The notes beneath the pieces were generated by a model, which was given only the letters and a program-made list of their open reading frames with translations, was not told the DNA's origin and did no database searches. This document shows, piece by piece, positions 51,912 to 61,810 of a stretch of DNA of 62,500 bases. The stretch spans positions 3,296,105 through 3,358,604 of the forward strand of contig CM022673.1 in assembly GCA_012295275.1 (NCBI GenBank), read 5' to 3'. Source of the stretch: Chrysomallon squamiferum (lineage: Eukaryota > Mollusca > Gastropoda > Neomphalida > Peltospiridae). Numbering within the stretch: position 1 is the first letter of the stretch; the number at the start of each line of letters is the position of its first letter. The translations under genes were made by a program, and so were the position numbers.

Positions 51912-54900
51912 GTTGTTGTTGTTGTTGTTATTATTATTATTATTATATGTATGTGTGTATGTGTATATGTCTGTTGTATTTGTGAGTATGTACATATGTA
52001 TGTTTGTATGTTTTTCTAGTTGTGTGTATGTATATAAATATGTATATATGTAATGCATGTTTGTGTGCATGCATGCATGTAATAGTTATTTATATATGTA
52101 TATAACATATATATGTCAATATCTCGAAACTTAAAACGTCATAAACAATTAATTCGATCCAACATAAATCACTATGGAAACAGAAACACAAAGAGAAACC
52201 CTGGGAAGTCTGAAGGTTCACTTACGCAGTTCTGCCGGCATTGGATTATTTGCCACAAGAAGACTGCAAGCTGTTCCGTCTATGTAAGAACTGTAGTCCA
52301 CGAACAACCAGTAGTCTCCAGCTTCTTTGAAGTGATACGTGAAGCTGTTGGTTGGAAACAAAACCAAAATAAAGAAAAGGAAAAACAATTTAGCGAAACG
52401 TTTCAGTTTATATAGTTTTATAAGAAAGAAGTCAACGATAATTTTAATTTAATTATTTTTGAATCTCTCGTTGTCTGTTAAGAAATAAAAATAAAAGAAA
52501 ATTTCTTGCTTCAGGCAGTGATTATTCCATGTTGATCGCCACATAAAAGTAGGATGATTTGAATTTCACCATCTGAGATGTTGTTGAAATGTGATATTTA
52601 GGGGTTTTAATCATAATCTAAAACGGTGGAGTTGAAACTCTTTGGGTGATTTGACATGGAATTTCACTGTAGTATTAGTGATTTCCCTGTAGTAAATAAC
52701 ACAAACCAAATTATAACGTATACAAAGAGACTATATGGGCAATAATAGGCTTCTATATCATAAAGCCATGCATTATAAATAACTGAAAATAATACTATTC
52801 CCTATGGATAAAACGTAGAAAAAGAGTATGGATTGGCAGAAATGGTCTTCCATAACGTATGGGCTCATAGTGAAAAGACCTGGTAATAAAGTATCCTCTA
52901 CGAGAAAGCGTACCAAAAAATGTGAATTTCCTTAAAACATAAATAACTTGCAGTATAAATAACTGATACGATTGTCCTCAATTAGAAAACGAAGCAAAAA
53001 GAGTGTGAAGTGGCATAAATGGGCCCGGGTAGCGCAGAGGCACACTGTAGAGCGGTCTGAAGACAGCGAGGCAGTGCTACCTGCAGATGTCCTCCAGATT
53101 CTGAGTCGGCAGCATTCTGGCGAGCAGTACTCGAGTAGGATGCGTCGTGTTGACGAGTACAGTAGTCGTGTTTGCTTCCCGAAACGAGTGGACTAGCCAC
53201 AGGTTGCACTGAAATAAATAAGTAAATAAATAAATAAATAAATAAATAAAAAAATACAATAAAATAAAATAATAAAATAAAATCAATGAATAATAAAAAA
53301 AATATAATAAAATAAAATGAAATGAAAAAATAATGGATTACAATAAAACAAAATGAAACAAAATAGATTAATAAATGAAAGGAAATGAAATAAAATAAAA
53401 TAAATAAATAAATAAATAAATAAGTAAAACAAAACAAAATAAAATAAAATAAAAACAACTCTATGTGCAACGTATAAAATAATAAAAATATTATCCTGAA
53501 ACAAACAAGGAAACAAATAATAACTACTGAACATAACAAATACAAAGTATATGGTTTGTCGATATACTAATCATAATTATATAACCATGTATGTATTTGT
53601 TTGCATATATAAATATGTATCTCTATTTATGTATGAATATTATATATCTTTATACATGTCTCAGTATCTACTAGCATATATATTCATATATGTGTATATA
53701 GTATTTGTTCATATATGTTTACTATGTGTACATATAGGGCTGCTCATACATGTTTGATCGATTGTTTCTTTATGTTTGGGCGTTTCGGCGCGTGTGTGTA
53801 TGTTTACAGCAGTGTTACTGTTTATAATCACGTGTGCAATCAGAGCAAACCTGATTTCATATCAGTCATTTGGTTTAGAAAACACCAAGCTGTATTATCA
53901 CAAAGAAATAAACTGCCTAAATATATTTGTATTATAATGTTTTTACTTTTTTTTAAATTTATTTATTTATTTATTTAATGAACAAGTATAAGATTTCAGT
54001 GACTAGGAGTTTAGATGTCTAAAAACATTATCTTTGGCCCACGTTCATGTATGACATCGGATCTTAAACATCATTCACTACATTAAATGTCACTGTACTC
54101 AAGATTAGGTCATAATTATTTTCCAGTTTTGCATGGATTAAACAATATCATCTCGTATACGTCTTTAACCAGTCTGCTTTTTAACATCTCCACAAACACG
54201 CACAAATCTGGTCTGTACTGCTCTGTCTGAAGACTTAGATGTCCAGAATTATAAATACGCCTACACTGCCGGCAGTAAGTGTAATTATATCCTGGTCAAC
54301 GACCTTCAACTCGGAACTGAGCGAAGCTGAATAATGACAAGTTTCCTGTTTCTAATTCTTGATGAACTGTCAACGAAAAGGAAAGAGAGGTTTGCTCAAA
54401 GACGACGCGACATTTCTGTTTAATCGGTGGCTCTGTGATATTTGAACAAGCGATAATTGTTACACGCTTTCTGAATTCCAAGCGAAATAAATGAGGACTG
54501 GAAGCTGTGACAAGTTCGCTGTCTTCTGAGCTCTTTTTTGTGTGTACGTATTTGGATATGTTTGGTTTTTTATTTGTTTATTTTTTTATTATTGATTTTT
54601 TTTTTTTAAGTTAATGGAAGATTATTTATTTGCTTAATGTAAATATATTTTGTGTTCTTCCAAGATCCGGCTTAAAAAGTTTTTTTTTTTTATTGTCAAA
54701 CTTTATTATTAGCAAAAACTGGCTACCAGTGCCAGTATATTTTTGTTAAAATACAAAATCTTATTTAGGTTATGTATTGTGAAAGTAATATATTAAAGCA
54801 TGGTCATCTTGTAGAAGTTAACAGTATGTGGGCAATCAGAGAACTGATCACATTGTAATCTTAATGTTCAGTAAGTGATATAACTCGAGCGAGAGGCGAA

Positions 54901-55551
54901 CCAAGTACTTCACGGCGCTCAAAACGTCAAAGAAGTCGGTGCACGTGACCTTCTGCACTGCACTCCACACAAACAGGACGCGCACTGCTGACAAACGTGT
55001 TTACGTGCCGCGGATTTTGCGTCGTTTTGTGAAACAATAGATATTCTCTGCTCTTATACAACAGGTGCGCTTTTATTGGGGTTTTTTTTTTTTTTTTTTT
55101 CATTCCATACGGAAAAGAACCCAAAGTATTGTACTTGGTTCCAAGCTGAGTTTAAAAGAGTAAACGAGAAAGACAAGCAATATATCTTCTTTTTTCTTTC
55201 TTTTTGAACGATACACAGGTCAAATCGGTATACCTGAGGACATTATCTAGTTTTGTTTTACACTCATCTTCTGATGTAATGAAAAAAAGTGAAAAAAAAA
55301 AAGAAATAAGTAAAAAGAAAAAATAGAAAGAAAAAGTAAAAAGAAAGAAAGATAACTGAAAAAATAAAGAGGATGAACAAAGTGATAAAGAACTCTGAAA
55401 GAGAGTGAAAGAAAGGAAAAACGAATTTTAAAAAAAAAAGAGAAGAAAAAGTGTTGTATGATACGATTCAGTAAGTATTAGTATACTTTGGCACTGATAT
55501 TTCCAAAACCGGCCATAAAATTAATATATAAATACATATACATATATACAT

Positions 55552-55619
<68 letters not shown>

Positions 55620-58600
55620 TGTTAAGCCCAGTTGATAATTCTTCAATAAACAAAGAAGTATTGTGTAAAAAAAACAAAACAATATCGTTACCGCAGATAG
55701 GGTTACTTTAAAATCAGTATTCGTAAACTTTCACACAAAAGCCACTGAGAAGGGATTTAACATAAAACTTGTTTTGTGTTCAATATTTGTTTTCTATTAA
55801 AGCGAAATTAGAACAATTTCGTTTTTGAAACGCCGAAACTACGAAAACAAACAAAAGTTCACGAAGAAGCTTTTCTAAAGATGAATAAAGTCGGTTTAGG
55901 AATTCTGTTGTGACAAAATCTTTTTTTGTGTGTTTGAAAGATTTGAAAGATTTGTCTTCATCTGTCCTAGGCCACATGTTACATAAAAACTCCGTTATGA
56001 ACAATATTATAATATTGATTAACATAATGCTATTTAAATAATTCCATTGCATTATAGGCGTCTATCGTTGTTATTAAAATAAGCTTTATTTATTAAATGA
56101 AAATCATTTAACACTACAAAAGCTTAGGATTTGGTATAAAAGGACATTAGCAGTAAAATGAATTTTGTTGTTATTTTTCTTTATTTTATTTGTTTGTTAT
56201 TATTATTATTATTATTATTTTTATATCTTGTATAACGTAACTTTGTACAGACTAAAGGATTTGCAAAGATGTATATAAATTATAATATTTATTAAGAACA
56301 TAATTTATATATTTGCCTTTACTAAACTTAACGTTAATTTTGAAAGTGAGCAGTTTTGTGTTGCCACGTATTTTGACGTATGTTTTGTTTGCTTCTTTTC
56401 TTCACCTTTGATCTGTGCAAACATTCCACATTTATATCTTTCAACAAAGTTAAAAGTATTATGTAACACTTTCAATATTAAACACCAAATAAAGTGTTAT
56501 CTATCACTTTAAATATTAAATACCATTCTTTACAGGGAGTTGGCAGGCAAGACATTTTGTTTATACACACTACAAGATATACCAAAGCCCAAAAGAAACT
56601 TTACCAAAAACTATAAATCATTCCGGTTGAAAAGCAACACAAAATATATGCATGAAGTCGAATGCATTCAAAAACTCGACATTGCATGGTAACAAACCCC
56701 AAAACTGACAACCACACAACATCCGAAAACAGTGTCAGGCTTGACTAAAAACCAAACGTTCACCTCAAGTACAACAAATACAGCAAATGGAGAAAAAAAC
56801 TCCAGAAATCCCTCACCATTCAACAGAAATCCCTCCAGCACACCCACGATCAAATTAAAAAAGAACAGCCGCAATTTGTTCTCGTTTGCAGTTTTCCATC
56901 AGAACGGGCTTTCGTTAGACTACCCTTTCGAAGACACGTTACTGCCAATGTTGTAAATTCAAAGCCCATCTCAGTCTCAGATGATGATTTTGACCTGTGC
57001 GTGACATGAAAGCTTTTACTACCTGAGTCCTGAGTCGCCTGGTCTCTGTATATTGTCCTGTGTATGGAATTCGCTGCTGATGACGTCACTGTATGGAAGT
57101 GAATTAGTAGCTGCAAGGAACACGAATATCGGTTTTTTACTGGACATTGTTTCTCTGGATCTACCTTTTATTGGCCTGACTGATGTCTGCTTGTCTGCAT
57201 GTAACATTTCATCAAGTTGGTTACAGCAACCGAAATCACGGACAGCTTCCATCTATACTATACCAATTCTTGTGATTCCTGTGGTGAATTCGTTTTTGTC
57301 ACGGAGGATATGTGACATGCCCACTAAATCGTTTTTATACTCTACATGCACGTGCAACTACGGTTGTTCGCTTTTTCAGGTTTTCTGAAAATTCAACTTT
57401 TGAGTGGTAAATTTATTTTGGCTGTGGGTATATACTTATTTATTCTGTTCTTATGTGTAAGGTCAAAGTCACTTGTTTTACTCACAAATAATATGTTTAT
57501 ACGAGGGTAACTGATAAAAAAATGTTTACTAGCAGATAACAGTGTCACTAGAAAAAATAATGTTTCAAAAAGGACGTTGATATACTTGATAGTGTCACAG
57601 GATCATGGTTCATAGATAGCAGTCTCCTTAGACCCTGTTGATATAAACTCTCAACACTTAAAACAGTGCGAATTTATACCTAGATATATGTATTGCATGC
57701 GTTTCAAGACAAAATAATATATTGTAGATTTATTTAAGATTTAGTAAATCTGGCCAGTAACTTAGTTGTTGATGTTGAAAGCAAACTTGGTGGATATTAC
57801 AGGCACGTGAAAATCCCCTTAGCCTGATGAATGTCAGGTATGCAGACAGAAATAAAAAAAAAATAAAATAAAATAAAAAAGGGAAAGAGAAGACAGTGAG
57901 AGAAATAGAGGAGAGAGGTAGATTTTGCACATTTAACAGTATTGGATTATGTTATAGGGCACTATATTGTATAGTACTGTATTGTACTGTACTGCACTGC
58001 ACTCCATTGTATTGTATTGTATTGCATTGCATCGCATTGCTTTGAATTGTGTTGTACTGCACTGCATTGTATTGTATTGCATTGTACTGAGTTGTGTTGC
58101 ATTTCACTGGGGTATTGTATTGTATTGTAGTTAGGGTAATATACTGTATTGTGCTGTATTCTTGTATTGTAGTCATTGTACTGCATTTTATGTGTTGCAT
58201 TGTACTGCAAGATTGCTCTGATATATTGTACTGTACTTGAGTTGTGTTCTGTTCTTGTATTATATTATATTACATTATATTACATTTGACGCTATCCTGT
58301 TGCATTTCACTGTATTTCACTGTATTTCACTGCACCGCGGCGTAACATATAATTATTCAAGCATATTGCAAATGTAATGCAGCGGAACAAAATATGCTGG
58401 AGAATGTCACTGCGTGGGAGGTTGCAGCATTATTAACCACTGAGTACACCTCTTACTGAAACCAGCCAACTAGAAACTGCTTCGAAAACCCGATAAAGCA
58501 AAACTCACCTCGAAACAGTCGACGCTCTGCGCCCACATCTGAATTCTGAAGTTGACTGTCGAATTAACAGTGAAAAATGCCACATCGTGCTTGAACTCAG

Positions 58601-58708
58601 GTTTTTCGTCGGCAAATCTTTCATTATACAACTTGATGAAATCTAGTTTTGTGGAATTTGCTGAGAGTTTAGTAGAGACTGTTGTCTGGTTGTTGGCTCT
58701 GCTAAGGC
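40144..58708 (-). CDS. HGSNAT: Heparan-alpha-glucosaminide N-acetyltransferase (16 coding exons, 5' partial)
   Basis: This multipass lysosomal membrane enzyme carries the acetyl group of cytosolic acetyl-CoA across the membrane to terminal glucosamine of heparan sulfate, a step in its breakdown; human loss causes Sanfilippo C. Sixteen exons, all GT/AG and in matching phases, encode about 622 residues (human about 635-663): a luminal Cys/Asn-rich domain, a first membrane segment ([12 protein letters not shown]), a polar cytosolic loop, then the catalytic multi-helix domain with [58 protein letters not shown] and GMNSI. The His in EHPPWNG matches the catalytic His. The signal-peptide exon was not found; the first visible exon opens mid-codon. 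One extra base in exon 48251-48356 breaks the frame. Confidence 0.95.
41087..41168. repeat. (ATATT)n pentanucleotide repeat
   Basis: About 13 perfect ATATT units preceded by three ATCTT units. AT-only pentamers of this type can unwind easily. Confidence 0.96.
41404..41516 (-). CDS. HGSNAT: HGSNAT exon (penultimate)
   Basis: Completes the Trp of NKNLW, then encodes a membrane segment ([20 protein letters not shown]) and [13 protein letters not shown], matching the vertebrate 'LWTGTPFFYPGMNS' region. Donor GTAAAA, phase 1. The intron to 42033 is AT-rich unique DNA. Confidence 0.96.
42034..42104 (-). CDS. HGSNAT: HGSNAT exon ([11 protein letters not shown])
   Basis: A 71-bp phase 0-to-2 exon: [20 protein letters not shown] and KNL plus two bases of Trp. 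'PLNKNLW' matches the family's 'PVNKNLW'. Donor GTCAGT. The intron to 42653 has a purine-rich GAGA/GACA stretch (42175-42415). Confidence 0.95.
42654..42728 (-). CDS. HGSNAT: HGSNAT exon ([14 protein letters not shown])
   Basis: A 75-bp exon in phase 0 at both ends. It encodes the end of a helix, a basic cytosolic loop and the next helix (WLIWAVIT). Matches human 'AGKILLYYKARTKD'. The intron to 43186 has a (TA)n and a GAT/AAT tract (42945-43110). Confidence 0.95.
42945..43110. repeat. (GAT)n then (AAT)n triplet tract
   Basis: Imperfect GAT changing to pure AAT in an HGSNAT intron. Confidence 0.93.
43187..43273 (-). CDS. HGSNAT: HGSNAT exon (YDPEGILG)
   Basis: An 87-bp phase 0 exon with [20 protein letters not shown] and GLQ, matching '[23 protein letters not shown]' of vertebrates; the most conserved block of the second half of the protein. 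The intron to 43723 has an A-rich stretch. Confidence 0.96.
43724..43850 (-). CDS. HGSNAT: HGSNAT exon (luminal loop, NCTGGAA)
   Basis: Encodes [36 protein letters not shown] and QFPTPQ. NCT is a possible N-glycosylation site in the luminal loop, as in the human enzyme ('[26 protein letters not shown]'). Donor GTATGT. Confidence 0.97.
43864..44036. repeat. (AGT)n/(AAT)n/(GAT)n triplet tract
   Basis: Mixed triplets directly upstream of the exon at 43850 in the gene's sense, so its acceptor lies next to a microsatellite. Confidence 0.93.
44265..44312. repeat. (AAT)n microsatellite
   Basis: About 16 AAT units, 64 bp from the donor of the next exon. Confidence 0.95.
44376..44497 (-). CDS. HGSNAT: HGSNAT exon (PVPGCP)
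   Basis: Encodes [20 protein letters not shown], a membrane helix and [12 protein letters not shown], ending two bases into Thr at donor GTAGGT. '[10 protein letters not shown]' is a family signature. The intron to 45458 has poly-A (44575-44604), (AAAT)n near 44675-44705, a second A-run near 44898 and T-rich DNA. Confidence 0.96.
45459..45571 (-). CDS. HGSNAT: HGSNAT exon ([13 protein letters not shown])
   Basis: Completes a Pro codon, then [20 protein letters not shown], a helix and GRRQDSHE, ending at donor GTACAG, phase 0. Matches '[21 protein letters not shown]'. The 2.1-kb intron upstream (45572-47692) holds AAAT repeats, a CATA-rich stretch (46355-46490), a tRNA-Gln on the other strand, a TTTA-type repeat and (AAT)n. 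Confidence 0.96.
46355..46504. repeat. (CATA)n, (CA)n and short (AAT)n
   Basis: CATA-rich imperfect tract ending in pure ACAC and seven AAT units. Confidence 0.9.
46674..46745 (+). tRNA. tRNA-Gln (CTG anticodon), near-intact copy
   Basis: Seventy-two bases, one after another identical to the copy at 51643-51714 except near the 3' end. D arm 'tggtgtaatggttagca', anticodon loop CTCTGAA (anticodon CTG), T arm ccgag-ttcaagt-ctcgg. The acceptor 3' strand reads TGAAACT instead of TGAGACC, which leaves a C-A mismatch at pair 4 and a G-U at pair 1. It could be functional or a recent pseudogene. Lies antisense in an HGSNAT intron. Confidence 0.75.
46796..46895. repeat. (ATTTTTA)-like and (TTTA)n tract
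   Basis: Four near-identical 'aatttatttttaa' units of about 15 bp, then a T-run and TTTA tetramers. Confidence 0.85.
47277..47360. repeat. (AAT)n microsatellite, ~80 bp
   Basis: About 27 AAT units followed by GAT triplets. Confidence 0.96.
47693..47841 (-). CDS. HGSNAT: HGSNAT exon ([13 protein letters not shown])
   Basis: Supplies the last base of the Trp in 'FPW', then [34 protein letters not shown], a helix and SWG, ending one base into Pro at donor GTAAGT. Matches 'WFVFIMGSSIFLSM'. This exon's phase confirms that the upstream exon must end in the shifted frame: read without a shift, a TAG appears at 47797-47799. Confidence 0.96.
48251..48356 (-). CDS. HGSNAT: HGSNAT exon with catalytic His and a 1-base frame break
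   Basis: Opens with the last base of the Gly in DAFRG and encodes [11 protein letters not shown] in one frame. It then continues as [20 protein letters not shown] in the +1 frame. The two halves are separated by the ten bases 48313-48322 (GGGGTGGGGG on the - strand). Nine or twelve would keep the frame; relatives have a Gly-rich run here. The His codon is at 48295-48297. Flanking acceptor (ctctccacag) and donor (GTAAGT) are good. Either a homopolymer error in the assembly or a real lesion. Confidence 0.93.
48831..49470. repeat. 30-bp tandem array (~21 copies) in an HGSNAT intron
   Basis: A highly regular unit: 'agtcagactgcacattttat' plus 'ataacagcag'. Differences are few (a/g in 'cacattt', 'gtcaaac', 'ataaaagcag', 'gtaacag') and one unit near 49321 is shortened. 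On the HGSNAT-sense strand each unit has 'ttatataaaatgtgcag', which contains TATATAAAA. The 171-codon - strand frame is a 10-residue repeat forced by the 30-bp period, not a gene. Confidence 0.97.
49558..49679 (-). CDS. HGSNAT: HGSNAT exon (cytosolic loop, [10 protein letters not shown])
   Basis: A polar, charged loop ([15 protein letters not shown]...) then [11 protein letters not shown] and two bases of Gly, matching 'RLRSVDTFRGIAL'. The donor is GTTCTG, the weakest in the gene, 88 bp before the 30-bp array begins. Confidence 0.95.
49937..50027 (-). CDS. HGSNAT: HGSNAT exon (cytosolic loop)
   Basis: Completes an Arg, then [20 protein letters not shown] and [10 protein letters not shown], phase 0 at the donor GTAAGT. 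Low conservation is expected for this loop; it is placed by splice phase and position. Confidence 0.9.
50180..50510. repeat. Degenerate tandem repeat, ~45-50-bp unit
   Basis: About six diverged copies around 'taacagtaaatataacaat', then 'attgtatacctatacaaaa'. Lies in the HGSNAT intron 50028-50634. Confidence 0.7.
50635..50704 (-). CDS. HGSNAT: HGSNAT exon (first transmembrane segment)
   Basis: Completes a Pro, then [20 protein letters not shown] and AY plus two bases of Arg: a membrane helix between the luminal domain and the cytosolic loop, as in the human enzyme. The acceptor is T-rich 'ttttttttaaag'; donor GTAAGT. Confidence 0.94.
50926..50996 (-). pseudogene. Decayed tRNA-Gln copy
   Basis: The D and anticodon arms ('tggtgcaatggttagcactt', 'ggactctgaatccagcgatc') match the intact tRNA-Gln. 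The acceptor strands no longer pair (GCAACCA against TGGAACC) and the T stem is broken (ccgag against ctcca). Confidence 0.8.
51237..51285. repeat. (TTA)n microsatellite
   Basis: About 16 ATT units between the tRNA-Gln copies; an (AAT)n tract follows at 51566-51598. Confidence 0.95.
51643..51714 (-). tRNA. tRNA-Gln (CTG anticodon), intact
   Basis: Full cloverleaf: acceptor GGTCTCA/TGAGACC pairs perfectly, D arm 'tggtgtaatggttagca', anticodon stem TTGGA/TCCAG with loop CTCTGAA (anticodon CTG, reads CAG), T arm ccgag/ctcgg with loop ttcaagt, discriminator T. The A and B boxes of the internal RNA polymerase III promoter are intact. No CCA is encoded, as expected in a eukaryote. It is in the same sense as HGSNAT, inside its intron 50705-52225. 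Confidence 0.93.
51852..51948. repeat. (ATC)n/(TTA)n/(TTG)n triplet tract
   Basis: About 97 bp of triplets changing identity three times; GTAT-type repeats follow to 52060. Confidence 0.95.
52226..52344 (-). CDS. HGSNAT: HGSNAT exon (luminal domain end)
   Basis: Encodes [39 protein letters not shown] and one base of Pro. Matches the human 'LEYRFGEFGNYSLLV...ACDLAVNEDPVDSNLP' block, with its Cys. Acceptor 'ccaaccaacag', donor GTAAGT. Confidence 0.95.
53081..53208 (-). CDS. HGSNAT: HGSNAT exon (luminal domain, ECNLWLV...LEDIC)
   Basis: The acceptor 'tatttcag' starts [20 protein letters not shown] and the exon ends NLEDIC plus AG of a Ser completed in the next exon; donor GTAGCA. NTT sites are possible glycosylation sites. 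Found by phase: the exons on either side could not join directly. With the previous exon it recreates a CxxC (DCFECN) like human 'CCYHC'. The 5.3-kb intron before it starts in AAAT-rich DNA. Confidence 0.92.
53215..53480. repeat. (AAAT)n/(AAATA)n-rich tract
   Basis: AAAT tetramers and AAATA pentamers with GAAAT variants, directly upstream of the exon at 53208. It forms the T-rich run before that acceptor in the HGSNAT sense. Confidence 0.9.
55556..55620. repeat. (TA)n microsatellite
   Basis: About 28 TA units, self-complementary. Confidence 0.95.
57955..58270. repeat. Degenerate (TATTG)n pentanucleotide tract
   Basis: About 300 bp with a five-base rhythm of 'tattg', 'tactg' and 'cattg' words. 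On the - strand it reads as Gln-Tyr-Asn repeats in two frames. It lies about 250 bp from the HGSNAT exon at 58509. Confidence 0.88.
58509..58708 (-). CDS. HGSNAT: HGSNAT first visible exon (luminal domain)
   Basis: After an acceptor with a long T-run ('tttttttccag') it opens two bases into a codon, then [60 protein letters not shown] and SVDCFE; donor GTGAGT, phase 0. Several N-x-S/T sites suit a luminal domain. The upstream exon, which must end one base into a codon and carry the signal peptide, was not recognised in 58709-62500. Confidence 0.9.
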
Positions 58709-59659
58709 CTGGAAAAAAAAAAAAAAAAAAAAGAAGAATGAATTAATGAAATGATAGATGAATGAATGGATGAATAAATAAGGGAAGGAAGGAAGAAAAA
58801 TAAAATGAAAGAACGACATTGTAAAGATAATGAAGACGTTAGCGGCATTACTTTATCCCGACAACATTGCATTAGATATAACTGCATCCACTGCTCTTTC
58901 TTTACAGTTTTTGCAACTACTACAGCAACATAACGACAACAATGTATATACATACGTATGCACATATATATCACCACCACTACTATTACTACTACTTTTA
59001 CTCTTATTACTACTAATATTACTAAGACAAAAATTCTTGTTATTACTACTACTACTACTATTATAACTGTTACTACTATGAATAATACTACTACTGTTAC
59101 TGCAAATCACAAATTAAAATATACATAAATGTTTTTTATATATCGTTTTTTCTTAATGGAGTTTGTTTTTTCCTTCTTTCTTTTCTTTTGTAGGCAAGGG
59201 ACCTTATATACAAAGTACGTAAACTTTATGATGACAATAATTATTTTATTATTAGTATTATTATTACTACTACTACTAGTACTATTAGTACTACTATAAC
59301 TACTATTACCACTACTACTACTACTAATAATAATAATAATAATAATGCTTATAATAATATTTATACATTTAGCAATAATTATTCTTTTATGTAAATATCA
59401 TAAACATATGCATTTCATGCTTTTTTGTTTTGTCAGTATTGACGAGGAAAATATATTTTACACCACACAATTTCACGAGTATTTATCTCTACACGTTTCA
59501 TTTACTAAGGACAAAACGCTGTTTGTTGTTCATGATTATATATATGCTGTTGTTAAACTCTCGATATTTATATTTGTTTGATAAAAAGAATCAATAGACT
59601 TTTGTTTGAATAGCCTTATTTCTTGACCGACATTTAACCTTGTTACTCTCTCTCTCTCT

Positions 59660-59692
<33 letters not shown>

Positions 59693-59794
59693 AAGAAAGA
59701 AAAAGAAAACAAGAACAAAAAGCAACACCAAATTCATATAAAAACCAAAAATACTAGTTAATATATAGAAAAAAGTATATCCACTTGAATTATT

Positions 59795-59841
59795 ATTGTT
59801 GTTGTTATTATTATTATTATTAGTAGTAGTGGTAGTAGTAA

Positions 59842-59889
<48 letters not shown>

Positions 59890-59905
59890 TAATAATAGTA
59901 ATATT
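59795..59905. repeat. (TTA)n/(AGT)n triplet tract
   Basis: TTG, TTA and AGT triplets; related tracts at 58975-59100 and 59255-59345. Confidence 0.93.
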
Positions 59906-60929
59906 ATAACACAAATATTAAGAACAGTTGTAACATATTTATTATATAAAGTACAAATGTACTGCATATTCTATGCAAAAAAATAAAAAATAAAAATATA
60001 TAAAATATTTTAAAAAATTATCGGCGGAAAAAAAAAAAGAAAGAAAGAAAGAAAGAAGAAAAATGTAAAAAGAAGAAAATTAATTTAATCAATACAATAT
60101 CTTGTCTTCTTTACCGGGATAGAAACCTCTTAAACATATTTCAGTTCGATTTTTTTTTTTTTTTTTTTTTTTTTTACGAGATTAAATTCGGTGTCTCCCT
60201 TCTTTTGCTTCTTATGATATTTTTCTTTTCTTCTGTTTTTACATTCTGATGCTTGAAGAGTCTCGTGTACTGTTAATTTCAAGATAAACTGAACTAGTGC
60301 AGACGTCCTGAGAAGTGTTAATTTTCTTCACCCATTTAGTAATTTTAAAAATCGTAACAGTTGTAATAATCGAAATATTAACGACTGAGTAACGTAGTTT
60401 ATTATTTATAAAATTAATCGATTATTCAGAGTAATTTCTGCCTACAAAGCTAAAAAGATATAGCACTTAAAACGTTAGTTTTTAATTTTGATATTACTTC
60501 AGTCAGGGGAAAATATTTTCTATACTTCTATAAAGTATTTTTATGATAAACTGTTCATTGAGTGAGTGTGTGTTTAGTCTTAAAGAACTTGTCTAAGTGG
60601 AATCGAACCCCGTCCTATCCAGTTGAACCCGACTGTTTCATTAAAAACTGTGATCTCTTCTTCCTACGATATTAAACAAATCAACTGTTTTTGGCTGAAG
60701 ACTGTTACACAACAAGAGATTTGAGCACCAAAAGCAAAACGATAGAAAATTAAGCAATGAGCTTTAATGGTGTGACAAACTTGTTTTAATCTATAAGCTA
60801 TCTTAGCATGAGATCTAAAAATTAAACTAATACAATTCAAACAGAGCGAAATAAAGATGTTTTATATTAAAAAGCTATATTCATGTTTAAAGTATTTTAA
60901 TGAAACTGTATGAATCTTTTATGTACATT

Positions 60930-61810
60930 ATTAAAAGACTATGTATCTTGTGTGCACTTTATTAAAAAAGTATGAATCTTGTATGTACATTTCTAATACA
61001 CTATGTATCTTGAATGTATGTTATTAAAACATTACTTTATTAGAACACTTTGCATCTTGTGTATACTTTATTAAAACCGTATGTATCTTGTATATACGTT
61101 TTAAATACACTGTGTATATTGTATGGAGGTTATTAAAATAATATGTATGTTTATATGTACGTTATTAAAATATTATATGTGTTGTAAGTACGTTATTAAA
61201 GCACTATGTATTTTGTGTCTACATTTTTTTAACACTGAGTATCTTGTGTGTACGTTATTAAAACACTGAGTGTCTTGTATGTACGTTATTAAAACACTGA
61301 GTATCTTGTGTGTACGTTATTAAAACACTGAGTATCTTGTGTGTACGTTATTAAAACACTGAGTATCTTGTGTGTACGTTATTAAAACACTGAGTATCTT
61401 GTGTGTACGTTATTAAAACACTGAGTATCTTGTGTGTACGTTATTAAAACACTGAGTGTCTTGTATGTACGTTATTAAAACACTGAGTATCTTGTGTGTA
61501 ATACGTTATTAAAACACTGAGTATCTTGTGTGTACGTTATTAAAACACTGAGTATCTTGTATGTACGTTATTAAAACACTGAGTATCTTGTATGTACGTT
61601 ATTAAAACACTGAGTATCTTGTGTGTACGTTATTAAAAGAGTATGTATGTTGTATATACGTTATTAAAGCAATATTATCTTATATGTACGTTATTAAAAC
61701 AATTTGTATCTTGTATGTCCGTTATTAAAACAATTTGTATCTTGTATTTACGTTATTGAAACAGTATATATCTAATGTTATTAAAACCATTTATATCTTA
61801 TATATTTGAT
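60930..61810. repeat. 31-bp minisatellite with a homogenised core
   Basis: The unit is 'acactgagtatcttgtgtgt' plus 'acgttattaaa'. Copies between 61232 and 61640 are almost identical (about 13 units). On both sides (60930-61230 and 61640-61810) the same motif continues in more diverged form with 'gtatgtatcttgtatgtac'. One core unit has an extra 'ata' near 61500. Confidence 0.95.

Larger units (their letters stand above)
53480..58508 (-). other. HGSNAT 5.3-kb intron, mostly AT-rich unique DNA
   Basis: No further HGSNAT exon is needed: flanking phases match. It holds (TA)n at 55556-55618, purine-rich A/G stretches near 55280-55450, and pentanucleotide TATTG-type DNA at 57955-58260. A non-repetitive block at 56560-57390 has open frames on both strands (Asn/Thr-rich on +), possibly a decayed transposable element. 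A GC-richer island lies at 54880-55030. Confidence 0.6.

Noticed and set aside
52972-53196. + strand frame over 53.0-53.2 kb
   Set aside because: Antisense shadow of the HGSNAT exon 53081-53208.
60930-61810. CRISPR-like array (31-bp regular repeat)
   Set aside because: Units follow each other directly with no spacers; it is a minisatellite.
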